Below the pieces are notes generated by a model. That model did no database searches, was not told the DNA's origin, and was given only the letters and a program-made list of their open reading frames with translations. A stretch of DNA of 64,000 nucleotides. It comes from Acidovorax_G lacteus. Lineage in GTDB: Bacteria > Pseudomonadota > Gammaproteobacteria > Burkholderiales > Burkholderiaceae_C. Shown one piece after another: positions 42,778 through 50,717 of this stretch. Numbering within the stretch: the stretch's first letter is position 1; every line of letters starts with the position of its first letter. Location: contig NZ_BAABEX010000029.1 in the NCBI RefSeq assembly GCF_039540375.1, forward strand, positions 248,001 through 312,000. The letters run 5' to 3'. The position numbers and the translations under genes are program-made.

Positions 42778-44568
42778 ATGAGCTACACCGCACCCGTCAA
42801 GGACATGCTCTTCACCATCGAGCACCTGGCCAACATCGGGCAGATTGCCCAGATTCCGGGCTTTGAAGACGCAGGCCTCGACACCGCGCAGGCGGTGCTG
42901 GAGGAGTGCGCCAAGTTCAACGAAGGCGTGCTGGCTCCGCTCAACTGGGAAGGTGACAAGAACCCGTCTGCCTGGAAAGGCGGCGAAGTCACGACCACGC
43001 CGGGCTTCAAGGAGGCTTTCCGCCAGTACGCCGATGGCGGCTGGCAGGGCCTGCAGCACCCGGCCGACTTCGGCGGCCAGGGCCTGCCCAAGACCATCGG
43101 CGCGGCCTGCATCGAGATGACCAACAGCGCCAACATGAGCTTCGCGCTGTGCCCGCTGCTGACCGACGGCGCCATCGAGGCACTGCTCACGGCGGGCAGC
43201 GATGCGCTCAAGGCCAAGTACCTCGAAAAGCTCGTGACTGGCCAGTGGACCGGCACCATGAACCTGACCGAGCCGCAAGCCGGCTCGGACCTGGCCCTGG
43301 TGCGCACCCGCGCGGAACCCCAGCCCGACGGCAGCTACAAGATCTTCGGCACCAAGATCTACATCACCTACGGTGAGCACGACATGGCCGAGAACATCGT
43401 GCACCTGGTGCTGGCCCGCGTGCAGGGCGCGCCTGAGGGCGTCAAGGGCATCAGCCTGTTCGTGGTGCCCAAGTTCCTGGTCAACGACGACGGCAGCCTG
43501 GGCGCGCGCAACGATGTGCACTGCGTGAGCATCGAGCACAAGATGGGCATCAAGGCCAGCCCCACCGCGGTGCTGCAGTACGGCGACCATGGCGGTGCCG
43601 TGGGCTACCTGGTGGGCGAGGAAAACCGCGGCCTCGAGTACATGTTCATCATGATGAATGCCGCCCGCTATGCCGTGGGCGTGCAGGGCATCGCGATTTC
43701 GGAGCGCGCCTACCAGAAGGCCGTGCAGTACGCCAAAGACCGCGTACAGAGCCGCCCGGTGGACGGCAGCATCCAGGCGAGCGCGCCCATCATCCACCAC
43801 CCCGACGTCAAGCGTATGCTGATGACCATGCGCGCCACCACCGAAGGCTGCCGCGCCATGGCCGCCGTGGCGGCGGCCGCCTACGACGCCGCGCACTTCC
43901 ATCCCGACGCCGAAGTGCGCAAGCAGAACCAGGCCTTCTATGAGTTCATGGTGCCGCTGGTCAAGGGCTACAGCACCGAGATGAGCCTGGAAGTCACCAG
44001 CCTGGGCGTGCAGGTGCATGGCGGCATGGGCTTCATCGAAGAAACCGGCGCGGCCCAGTACTACCGCGACGCCAAGATCCTGACCATCTACGAAGGCACC
44101 ACCGCCATCCAGGCCAACGACCTGGTGGGCCGCAAGACGGCCCGCGACGGCGGCCAGACGGCCAAGGCCATTGCCGCGCAGATCGAAAAGACCGAGGCCG
44201 ACCTGCGCGCCAGCGGCACGCCTGATGCCCTGGCCGTGGCCCAGCGCCTGGGCGCGGCCCGCAAGGCCTTCCTGGACGTGGTGGACTTTGTGGCCGGCAA
44301 CACCAAGGCCAGCCCCAACGCCGTGTTTGCGGGCAGCGTGCCGTACCTGATGCTGGCGGGCAACCTGGTGGCCGGCTGGCAGATGGCGCGCGCCCTGCTG
44401 GTGGCGCAGGAGCTGCTGCAAAAGGGACAGGACGCGCCCTTCATGCGTGCCAAGATCACCACGGCACGCTTTTATGCCGACCACCTGCTCACCAAGGCCC
44501 CGGGCCAGCGCGACAGCATCGTGGAAGGCGCGCAGAGCGTCACCGAGCTCGCGCTCGAAGCCTACTGA
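42778..44568 (+). CDS. Acyl-CoA dehydrogenase with C-terminal extension
   Basis: FAD enzyme of beta-oxidation, 596 residues. This is the long type with an N-terminal helical cap and an extra C-terminal domain, often compared with medium/long-chain dehydrogenases of beta- and gammaproteobacteria. The GTMNLTEPQAGSDLALVRT region is the FAD/substrate segment; QVHGGMGFIEETGAAQYYRDAKILTIYEGTT is the conserved C-terminal block with the catalytic Glu in IYEGTT. GGAG precedes the ATG. Electrons would go to the ETF encoded just upstream. The acyl chain range is not readable. Confidence 0.92.
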   Translation: MSYTAPVKDMLFTIEHLANIGQIAQIPGFEDAGLDTAQAVLEECAKFNEGVLAPLNWEGDKNPSAWKGGEVTTTPGFKEAFRQYADGGWQGLQHPADFGGQGLPKTIGAACIEMTNSANMSFALCPLLTDGAIEALLTAGSDALKAKYLEKLVTGQWTGTMNLTEPQAGSDLALVRTRAEPQPDGSYKIFGTKIYITYGEHDMAENIVHLVLARVQGAPEGVKGISLFVVPKFLVNDDGSLGARNDVHCVSIEHKMGIKASPTAVLQYGDHGGAVGYLVGEENRGLEYMFIMMNAARYAVGVQGIAISERAYQKAVQYAKDRVQSRPVDGSIQASAPIIHHPDVKRMLMTMRATTEGCRAMAAVAAAAYDAAHFHPDAEVRKQNQAFYEFMVPLVKGYSTEMSLEVTSLGVQVHGGMGFIEETGAAQYYRDAKILTIYEGTTAIQANDLVGRKTARDGGQTAKAIAAQIEKTEADLRASGTPDALAVAQRLGAARKAFLDVVDFVAGNTKASPNAVFAGSVPYLMLAGNLVAGWQMARALLVAQELLQKGQDAPFMRAKITTARFYADHLLTKAPGQRDSIVEGAQSVTELALEAY

Positions 44569-44672
44569 GGCCCCGGCCCTGCGCGGGCCGAGCCACGGAG
44601 ACATCGCCCAGCCTGCGCCGCCTGCGGGTGGCCGGGCCGGGTGCCCACCAACACCCAGGAAGACACGCCGCC

Positions 44673-45626
44673 ATGTCGCAATTGCCCCCCGTGCTGCAGA
44701 AGCTGTCGCTGCCGGTCATCGGCTCGCCGCTGTTCATCATCAGCAACCCCAAGCTCGTGATCGAGCAGTGCAAGGCCGGTGTGGTGGGCTCGATGCCCGC
44801 CCTCAACGCCCGCCCGGCCGAGCAGCTCGACGACTGGCTGGCCGAGATCACCGAAACCCTGGCCGCCTACAACCAGGCGAACCCCGACAAGCCCGCCGCG
44901 CCCTTTGCCATCAACCAGATCGTGCACAAGAGCAACGACCGGCTCGAGCACGACATGCAGGTGTGTGCCAAGTACAAGGTGCCCATCGTCATCACCAGCC
45001 TGGGCGCGCGCGAGGACGTGAACCAGGCCGTGCACGGCTGGGGCGGCGTGGTGCTGCACGACATCATCAACAACAAGTTCGCGCACAAGGCGATTGAAAA
45101 GGGCGCCGACGGCCTGATCGCCGTGGCCGCCGGGGCCGGGGGCCATGCGGGCACCAAGAGCCCGTTCGCGCTGATCCAGGAAATCCGCCAGTGGTTCGAT
45201 GGCCCGCTGGCGCTGTCGGGCTCCATCGCCTCGGGCGGCGCGGTGCTGGCCGCGCAGGCCATGGGCGCCGACTTCGCCTACATCGGCTCGGCCTTCATTG
45301 CCACGCACGAAGCCCGCGCCGTGGACGCGTACAAGCAGGCCATCGTGGATTGCAACTCGGACGACATCGTCTACAGCAACCTGTTCACCGGCGTGCATGG
45401 CAACTATCTGGCACCCTCGATCCGCGCTGCGGGGCTGGACCCGGAGAACCTGCCCGAGTCCGACCCGAGCAAGATGAACTTCGGCAGCGGCTCGCAAAAG
45501 GCCTGGAAGGACATCTGGGGCTGCGGCCAGGGCATTGGCGCCATCAACGCCGTGACCAGCACCGCCGAACTGGTGGCCCGCCTGCGCAGCGAATACGAAG
45601 CCGCCCGCAAGCGCCTGGCGCTGTAA
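44673..45626 (+). CDS. Nitronate monooxygenase family protein
   Basis: FMN-dependent TIM-barrel enzyme of the 2-nitropropane dioxygenase family, 317 residues. Motifs are LPVIGSPLFIISNPKLVIEQ at the N terminus, AAGAGGHAGTKSPFALIQEI (phosphate-binding and catalytic His region) and SGSIASGGAVLAAQAMGADFAYIGSAF. Close homologues sit beside acyl-CoA dehydrogenases in many betaproteobacteria, so the real substrate may be a beta-oxidation by-product such as a nitronate or an enoyl compound; this is inference. The ATG at 44673 aligns with the family; the earlier ATG at 44628 would add 15 unlikely residues. Confidence 0.85.
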   Translation: MSQLPPVLQKLSLPVIGSPLFIISNPKLVIEQCKAGVVGSMPALNARPAEQLDDWLAEITETLAAYNQANPDKPAAPFAINQIVHKSNDRLEHDMQVCAKYKVPIVITSLGAREDVNQAVHGWGGVVLHDIINNKFAHKAIEKGADGLIAVAAGAGGHAGTKSPFALIQEIRQWFDGPLALSGSIASGGAVLAAQAMGADFAYIGSAFIATHEARAVDAYKQAIVDCNSDDIVYSNLFTGVHGNYLAPSIRAAGLDPENLPESDPSKMNFGSGSQKAWKDIWGCGQGIGAINAVTSTAELVARLRSEYEAARKRLAL

Positions 45627-45679
45627 GCCCGGCGGTGGCCCCGGGCCCCCTGGGGTGCGCCCGAGGGGTTTGAATGAAA

Positions 45680-45728
45680 AGAGCTGCTCGTGCTTGCCAA
45701 TCAAGCACGAGCAGCTCTTTTTTTGATA
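45680..45728 (+). repeat. Palindromic interspersed repeat, copy 5, also terminator-like
   Basis: AGAGCTGCTCGTGCTT and AAGCACGAGCAGCTCT form a 16-bp perfect stem with loop GCCAATC, followed by TTTTTTGATAGC. Between convergent genes; with its T-run it can terminate the upstream gene. Confidence 0.9.
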
Positions 45729-45765
45729 GCAGCGTCGCTTCAGGTCGGCCGCTGCGGCGCAACGC

Positions 45766-46185
45766 TCATTCGAGCCAGCGAACGTTCTCCAGCACCTCGT
45801 CAAAAAAGCTGCGCAGCGTGGCCGTGCTCATGCCGTAGGGGTCGAACGCCGCCGTGCGCGAGTACTTGAGGAACAGTTGCCGGTTGGCCTCCACGGCCGC
45901 AATCAGCCCCATCGACCAGCCGGTGAAGCGGCGGTGCGGAATTTCGCATAGGTCGAGCACAGCCGGGTCGCGGTGGCGCGGGTCCTGCAGCAGCCGGTGG
46001 TACAGCACGTTCACAGCGCTGCGGTCGCCTTCAAGCAGTTGCAAAAAGATGCCGTCGTGCAGGCACAGCGCGCCGGTGACGCCCGCGCGTGCGTTGTTGC
46101 GTTGCGAGGCGCCGAGGATGTCCTTGATGTCGGCCGGGCCCAGCACGCGTGAGGCGCGGCTGGCGTAGATGAGCTGGATCAGCAT
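45766..46185 (-). CDS. BLUF-domain blue-light sensor protein
   Basis: Stand-alone flavin photoreceptor of 139 residues. BLUF residues are in place: Tyr 7 (LIYAS), Asn 31 (NNARAGVTGAL), Gln 49 in FLQLLEG, Trp 90 and Met 92 in GWSMGL. Tyr and Gln form the light-switched hydrogen-bond pair to FAD. About 45 residues follow the domain and form helices, with no enzyme output, so it must signal by binding a partner. No EAL or adenylate cyclase gene is adjacent. The ATG at 46185 starts at the first beta strand; an ATG 9 bp upstream (46194) is also in frame. Confidence 0.9.
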   Translation of the reverse strand: MLIQLIYASRASRVLGPADIKDILGASQRNNARAGVTGALCLHDGIFLQLLEGDRSAVNVLYHRLLQDPRHRDPAVLDLCEIPHRRFTGWSMGLIAAVEANRQLFLKYSRTAAFDPYGMSTATLRSFFDEVLENVRWLE

Positions 46186-46318
46186 GGTGGGCAATGCGTT
46201 GGGGGAGGGTGGGCGGAGTGTGTCAGCGGGCGCGGGTTTGTGTGGAGCGGTTGGGGAATGTCCGGGTGGTGGGGTGGAGCATCGGGGGAATTGGGATGGG
46301 GTGGGGGCGGGATGGTTT

Positions 46319-46371
46319 GGGCTGCTCGTGCTTGTTTGTTAAGCACGGACAGCTATGGAATTCATAGCGTT
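46319..46371 (-). repeat. Palindromic interspersed repeat, copy 6
   Basis: GGCTGCTCGTGCTT, GTTTGTT, AAGCACGGACAGCT, then ATGGAATTCATAGCG as the flank in minus orientation. The right arm carries a substitution (GGACAGC for GAGCAGC). Confidence 0.85.
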
Positions 46372-46468
46372 TTCTTGTTTCGGCAATAACTGGCCGTTTT
46401 CCTGTTTCGGCGGTAACTGGCTGCTGGCTTGTGCTGCGTTCCGGGGCCGGGTCTCGGCCCGGCGGCCG

Positions 46469-46526
46469 ACCTCCTTTTCTTTGCGTCGCCAAAGAAAAGG
46501 AGGCAAAAGAAAGGCGACCCTACAGG
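46469..46526 (+). repeat. GGCGACCC-type repeat, left copy
   Basis: CTCCTTTTCTTTG pairs with CAAAGAAAAGGAG around CGTCGC. It is followed by GCAAAAGAAAGGCGACCC. The reverse complement of the right copy (47027-47080) shares GTCGCCAAA, AGAAA and GGCGACCC in the same order, so the two are inverted copies. Confidence 0.8.
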
Positions 46527-46870
46527 CTGCGTCCCTGCGCTTCGCTCCGGGCAACCTGCGGTGCTCGCGCCTGGGGTGCGCCGCATAACTCACTGCGCGC
46601 CTGCGGCGCTGCGTTCGGACAAATGCGGCGAGTCAGTTCACGAAGCCTGCGTGTCCTTCGGCACGCAGGCCACCCCAGTCGCTGCGCTCCTCGGCGCATC
46701 CTGAAGGGGTGGGGGCGGGCCATCGCTGTGCTCGGCCCAACGGGCGCATCACCGCTCCGCAGTTTTCCATCGTCGATGGTCGTGATGCGGCGGCAGTCGG
46801 CGTCACTGCGCAGCAGCAGCCGACCCCTCTTGCCCCTCGGCTGCGACGAGGAGCACAGGGCGCGGGGCGG

Positions 46871-46984
46871 NNNNNNNNNNNNNNNNNNNNNNNNNNNNNN
46901 NNNNNNNNNNNNNNNNNNNNNNNNNNNNNNNNNNNNNNNNNNNNNNNNNNNNNNNNNNNNNNNNNNNNNNNNNNNNNNNNNNNN
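46871..46984. other. Assembly gap, 114 N
   Basis: Run of N. It lies between two inverted repeats, the likely reason assembly failed; the true length may differ. Confidence 0.98.
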
Positions 46985-47026
46985 CAGGCGCACGGCAGTG
47001 CGCCTGGGGACGCAGACGTGGGGTCG

Positions 47027-47080
47027 CCTTTTCTTTGGTGACTTTCTTTTGGCGACCCAAAAGAAAGTCACTGCGCCGCC
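47027..47080 (-). repeat. GGCGACCC-type repeat, right copy
   Basis: GGGTCGCCTTTTCTTTGG, then TGACTTTCTTTTGGCGACCC and AAAAGAAAGTCA. Inverted relative to the left copy at 46469-46526. Confidence 0.8.
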
Positions 47081-47144
47081 GGGCGCACATCCCGGCACCG
47101 GAACACGGCACAAGCACAGCAGCCCACTATCGCCAGCCACCGAA

Positions 47145-47194
47145 TGCTATGAACTTGATAGCTGCTCGTGCTTAAGAAACAAGCACAAGCAGCC
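47145..47194 (+). repeat. Palindromic interspersed repeat, copy 7
   Basis: TGCTATGAACTTGATAGCT flank, GCTGCTCGTGCTT, AAGAAAC, AAGCACAAGCAGC. It ends 9 bp before the cydB stop on the opposite strand and may shape the 3' end of the cyd transcript. Confidence 0.88.
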
Positions 47195-47203
47195 CAAAAG
47201 CCT

Positions 47204-48214
47204 TCACAACCCGTACGTCAACTCCCGCGCCTTGCCCCAGAACACGCGGTACATGAAGATCGTATAAACCACGATCACCGGCAACGTGATGCCCACCCCA
47301 ATCGCGATCACCACCAGCGACTCGGTAGCGCTGGCCGCGTCCCACACCGTCAGGCGGTCGATCACGATGTACGGGTACAGGCTGTAGGCCAGGCCGAAGA
47401 AGGCCAGCACAAACACCAGCACCGTGGCCACGAACACGATCCAGCCGTAGCCGGCGTCCACCACCCGCGGCGTGTGCAGTACATGGCGGATGGCCAGGAA
47501 GGCGGCCACGCAGGCCAGCGGAATCGGCAGCAGCACGAACAGCTCGGGCAGTGCGAACCACTTGGCAAACACCGTGGGGCTGACCAGCGGAGACGCCATG
47601 GAGATGCCCAGCAGCGCCAGGCCCATGGGCCACAGCACTGCACGGCCCCAGCCCATGGCCTTGCGCTGCAGCTCGCCTTCGGTCTTCATCAACAGCCAGC
47701 CCGAGCCCAGCATGGCGTAGGCGGCAGGCAGCGTGAAGGCGATGCCCAGGGCAAACAGGCGGGCCCAGGTGTCGGTGGCAAAGCCGGTGATGTAGGCCCC
47801 CAGCATCCAGCCTTGGGCCAGCGTGGTGACAAGCGAGCCGATGGCGAACACCGCGTTCCAGGTGGCCTTGTGCGAATCGCGCGCCTTGACGCGAAAGTCA
47901 AACGCCACGCCGCGCAGGATCAGGCCGATCAGCATCACGGCCACCGGCAGGTACAGCGCCGACAGCACCAGCCCGTGCGCCATCGGAAACGCCACCAGCA
48001 GCACGCCCACGCCCAGCACCAGCCAGGTTTCGTTGGCGTCCCAGAAGGGGCCGATGCTGGAGACCATGATGTCTTTTTCGGCATCGGTGGCAAAGGGCAG
48101 CAGGATGCCCACGCCCAGGTCGTAGCCGTCGAGCACGACGTAGGCGAGCAGGGCCAGGCCCATCACGGCCATGAAGGCCAGGGGCAGCACGGTGGACCAG
48201 TCAATCGTTGCCAT
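47204..48214 (-). CDS. cydB: Cytochrome bd-type quinol oxidase subunit II
   Basis: Second membrane subunit of the high-affinity quinol oxidase, 336 residues with eight to nine spans. The start MATIDWSTVLPLAFMAVMGLALLAYVVLDGYDLGVGIL is characteristic, as is GPFWDANETWLVLGVGVLLVAFP. It lies 31 bp after cydA. No small cydX-like ORF was seen after it; the space holds a palindromic repeat. Confidence 0.94.
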   Translation of the reverse strand: MATIDWSTVLPLAFMAVMGLALLAYVVLDGYDLGVGILLPFATDAEKDIMVSSIGPFWDANETWLVLGVGVLLVAFPMAHGLVLSALYLPVAVMLIGLILRGVAFDFRVKARDSHKATWNAVFAIGSLVTTLAQGWMLGAYITGFATDTWARLFALGIAFTLPAAYAMLGSGWLLMKTEGELQRKAMGWGRAVLWPMGLALLGISMASPLVSPTVFAKWFALPELFVLLPIPLACVAAFLAIRHVLHTPRVVDAGYGWIVFVATVLVFVLAFFGLAYSLYPYIVIDRLTVWDAASATESLVVIAIGVGITLPVIVVYTIFMYRVFWGKARELTYGL

Positions 48215-48245
48215 GGTGCGGTGTCTTTCTGTGGTGCGCCTGGCC

Positions 48246-49670
48246 TCAGGCGGTGCCGGTACCGGCCGCCGTACGGGCCTGTGAGGCGGTGGTGGCCACG
48301 GCGGGCGGTGCGGGCGGGTGCACGGCGGCAGTGGGCTGGTGCGCGTGCTCGGCCATGTGTTTGATCACGCCCACGTAGGCCACCAGCAGCAGGCCGTACA
48401 CCACCAGGTAGGCGATCAGCGTGGCCAGCACGGTGTGCGGCGGGTGCTGGGCCACGGCTTCGGCGGTGGTCAGCAGGCCGTACACCAGGTAGGGCTGGCG
48501 GCCGATTTCGGTCACGTACCAGCCGGCCAGCGTGGCCACCCAGCCCGAAAACGTCATGGCCACCAGTGCCCACAGCAGCGTGCGCGGCAGTGCGGCGGCG
48601 GGCTGCGCCAGACGGCGGCGGCGCCACAGGCTGGCGGCGCCCCACCAGGCCACGGCCAGCATCAGCATGCCCACGCCCACCATGATGCGAAAGCCCCAGA
48701 ACACCGGTGCCACGGGCGGGTGGGCGTTCGGAAACTCGTTCAGGCCCTTGAGTTCGCCGTCCCATTCGTGCGTGAGGATCAGGCTGGCGAGCTTGGGGAT
48801 CTTGATGGCGTAGTCGGTGCGCTGCTCTTCCTCGTTGGGAATCCCGAACAGCGTGAGCGGCGCGCCCTTTTCGGTCTGCCAGATGCCTTCGATGGCGGCC
48901 ACCTTGGCGGGCTGGTGCTCCAGCGAGTTCAGGCCGTGCAGGTCGCCCATGAAGATCTGCGCCGGGATGAGCACCGCCGCAGCCGTGAGTGCAGCGCGCA
49001 GCGCCTTGGGCGTGCCCTCGGTGGCGGTGCCCTTGAGCAGTTGCCAGGCGCTCACGCCCGCTATCAGGAAGGCCGCCGTCAGGCCCGAGGCCAGCAGCTT
49101 GTGCCCCAGCCGGTACGGGAACGAGGGGTTGAACACAATGGCCCACCAGTCCACGGCGTGGAACTTGCCGTCGATGATTTCATAGCCCGCAGGCGTCTGC
49201 ATCCAGGAGTTGAGGCTCAAGATCCAGAACGCCGACAGCGTGGTGCCAATGGCCACCATGAGCGCGGCAAACAGGTGCATGCGCTCCGACACCCGGTTAC
49301 GGCCGAACAGCATGATGCCGAGGAAGGTGGCCTCCAGGAAGAAGGCTGTGAGCACCTCGTAGCCCAGCAGCGGCCCGGCAATGTTGCCCGCCCGCTCCAT
49401 GAAGCCCGGCCAGTTGGTGCCGAACTGGAAGCTCATGGTGATGCCCGACACCACGCCCAGCGCGAAGGTGAGCGCGAACACCTTGGTCCAGAAGTAGTAG
49501 GCCTGCTCCCACGCCGCGGCAGCGGGCGTGCCCCGCGTGGCCGCATGGCGCAGGCGGAAGAACACCAAAAACCAGCACAGCGCGATGGTGATGGTGGGAA
49601 ACAGGATGTGGAAGCTGATGTTGGCCGCGAACTGGATGCGCGACAGCAGCAGGGTGTCGTCCATGGTCAT
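48246..49670 (-). CDS. cydA: Cytochrome bd-type quinol oxidase subunit I
   Basis: Heme-bearing subunit (b558, b595, d), 474 residues. The N terminus LLSRIQFAANISFHILFPTITIAL holds the conserved axial His. WTKVFALTFALGVVSGITMSFQFGTNWP and GYEVLTAFFLEATFLGIMLFG hold further heme contacts. The periplasmic Q-loop is short, so it is the cyanide-insensitive (CIO) type rather than the E. coli long-loop type. The C-terminal 25 residues are Ala/Pro/Thr-rich. Its start overlaps the regulator gene by 4 bp, which ties oxidase expression to that regulator. Confidence 0.94.
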   Translation of the reverse strand: MTMDDTLLLSRIQFAANISFHILFPTITIALCWFLVFFRLRHAATRGTPAAAAWEQAYYFWTKVFALTFALGVVSGITMSFQFGTNWPGFMERAGNIAGPLLGYEVLTAFFLEATFLGIMLFGRNRVSERMHLFAALMVAIGTTLSAFWILSLNSWMQTPAGYEIIDGKFHAVDWWAIVFNPSFPYRLGHKLLASGLTAAFLIAGVSAWQLLKGTATEGTPKALRAALTAAAVLIPAQIFMGDLHGLNSLEHQPAKVAAIEGIWQTEKGAPLTLFGIPNEEEQRTDYAIKIPKLASLILTHEWDGELKGLNEFPNAHPPVAPVFWGFRIMVGVGMLMLAVAWWGAASLWRRRRLAQPAAALPRTLLWALVAMTFSGWVATLAGWYVTEIGRQPYLVYGLLTTAEAVAQHPPHTVLATLIAYLVVYGLLLVAYVGVIKHMAEHAHQPTAAVHPPAPPAVATTASQARTAAGTGTA

Positions 49671-50251
49671 TGCCCCTTGGCGTTTGGCGTGCCGCCCTTG
49701 CCCGTCAGGCGGTCCTTGAATTCGAGCACCCGCGTGACCGCGGTGCCCATGCCCATCAGTTGCAGCGCGGTTTCGGGTGCCAGGCGCTGCACGTCGTCAA
49801 ACCAGGTCATCAGGCGGTCGATCAGGTCGTGCATCTCGCGCATGCGCTCCTGGGCGTGGCGTTCCTGCTCGGTGGAGGGCTCCTCCAGCAGCGCCATGCG
49901 CAGCATCGACAGCGTGGGCTCGATCTCGCGGCGGCGGCGCTCTTCGGCCAGCACGCGGAAGATCTCCCACACGTCCTGCGGGGCCTCGAAATACTCGCGC
50001 CGGTCGCCCGGCCGGTGGCTCAGCTTCACCAGCCGCCAGGCCTGCAGCTCCTTGAGGCCCATGCTCACGTTGGAGCGCGAGAACTCCAGCGCCTCGGCGA
50101 TTTCGTCGGCATTGAGCGGGCGTTGCGACAGGAAGATCAGGGCATAGATCTGCCCCACCGTCCGGTTGATGCCCCAGCGGCTGCCCATTTCGCCAAAGTG
50201 CGCCACGAACTGCCGGTTGAGCGGGGGAAGCAAGGTATTGACGGAGGTCAT
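49667..50251 (-). CDS. GbsR/MarR-type transcriptional regulator of cydAB
   Basis: Winged-helix regulator of 194 residues. The segment GQIYALIFLSQRPLNADEIAEAL and FSRSNVSMGLKELQAWRLVK match the GbsR/YpbQ-like branch of MarR proteins, with the wing near SHRPGDRREYFEAP. The C terminus is helical and probably dimerises. It is the first gene of the cyd operon; the promoter carries a perfect palindrome that it may bind. The signal it senses is unknown; respiratory stress would fit the operon. Confidence 0.85.
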   Translation of the reverse strand: MTSVNTLLPPLNRQFVAHFGEMGSRWGINRTVGQIYALIFLSQRPLNADEIAEALEFSRSNVSMGLKELQAWRLVKLSHRPGDRREYFEAPQDVWEIFRVLAEERRRREIEPTLSMLRMALLEEPSTEQERHAQERMREMHDLIDRLMTWFDDVQRLAPETALQLMGMGTAVTRVLEFKDRLTGKGGTPNAKGQ

Positions 50252-50282
50252 GGAACGGCATGATATCCGGCTTCTCCTGAAA

Positions 50283-50300
50283 TTTCAGTATTTACTGAAA
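50283..50300. promoter_or_regulatory. Perfect palindrome over the cyd -10 box
   Basis: TTTCAGTA-TT-TACTGAAA, 8-bp arms. On the minus strand it covers the -10 box TAAATA (50289-50294). A second palindrome ATTCGCGAAT (50301-50310) follows directly. A good candidate operator for the regulator at 49667-50251. Confidence 0.75.
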
Positions 50301-50318
50301 ATTCGCGAATTTCCGCAA
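50289..50318 (-). promoter_or_regulatory. Predicted promoter of the cyd operon
   Basis: Minus strand -35 TTGCGG (50313-50318), 18-bp spacer, -10 TAAATA (50289-50294). Transcription would start about 30 bp before the regulator ATG. Confidence 0.6.
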
Positions 50319-50717
50319 AGTGTGTAGGGAGTTGATCTGGCGTGGAGTTGCTGGGCAGCCCGGCGCACGCGCAGTCCGCCGGTGTGGCAGGGCGCTGGCA
50401 TGGTGTGAACAGGCGCTGCAAAGGGTGGGGCTGGGCGGGCAAGGTCGAGCATGGGGTGGGGCGACACATGCCGCAGGCGCGGTGGTGTGCACGCGCGCGG
50501 GTCGCCGTGTTCGCCGCGCATGCGGTCTGCAAGTGCCCGGCGCTGCAGTGCCCCCCGCTGGAGGCGGCGCTCTTTTTGTCGCGCGGGCGCTGCAAAGCCA
50601 CGCGCGGGCAGGGGACAATATGCGGTTTGCCCGCCACGGCTGGCGTCGCGTGGCCCGCACGGGCTGGGCTGGCGCGTGCAGCCGCCTCCTTCGCTCGTCC
50701 ACCCTTTGCCGCCCGTC

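Larger units (their letters stand above)
46186..47203. other. 1-kb gene-free region with repeats and assembly gap
   Basis: No credible gene. It holds two palindromic repeat copies, two inverted copies of a CTTTTCTTTGG/GGCGACCC element, GC-rich filler, and the N gap. Open frames here are chance products of GC-rich DNA. Confidence 0.75.
50252..50717. other. 466-bp intergenic region, cyd regulator to acyltransferase
   Basis: Divergent upstream region. It holds the cyd promoter and palindromes at 50283-50318. From about 50330 to 50717 it is GC-rich with no gene that I can support. Confidence 0.6.

Noticed and set aside
40978..44604. 1208-residue minus-strand open frame opposite etfBA and the acyl-CoA dehydrogenase
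   Set aside because: Antisense shadow of three well-supported genes; His/Gly/Val-rich with no domain.
45680..45728. Palindromic repeats as a CRISPR array
   Set aside because: Copies are scattered kilobases apart, without regular spacers or cas genes.
47150..47203. A cydX-like small subunit after cydB
   Set aside because: The space holds a palindromic repeat and no short hydrophobic ORF with a start site.
46431..47267. Open frames spanning the N gap
   Set aside because: They read through unknown bases and repeats; no domain or ribosome binding site.
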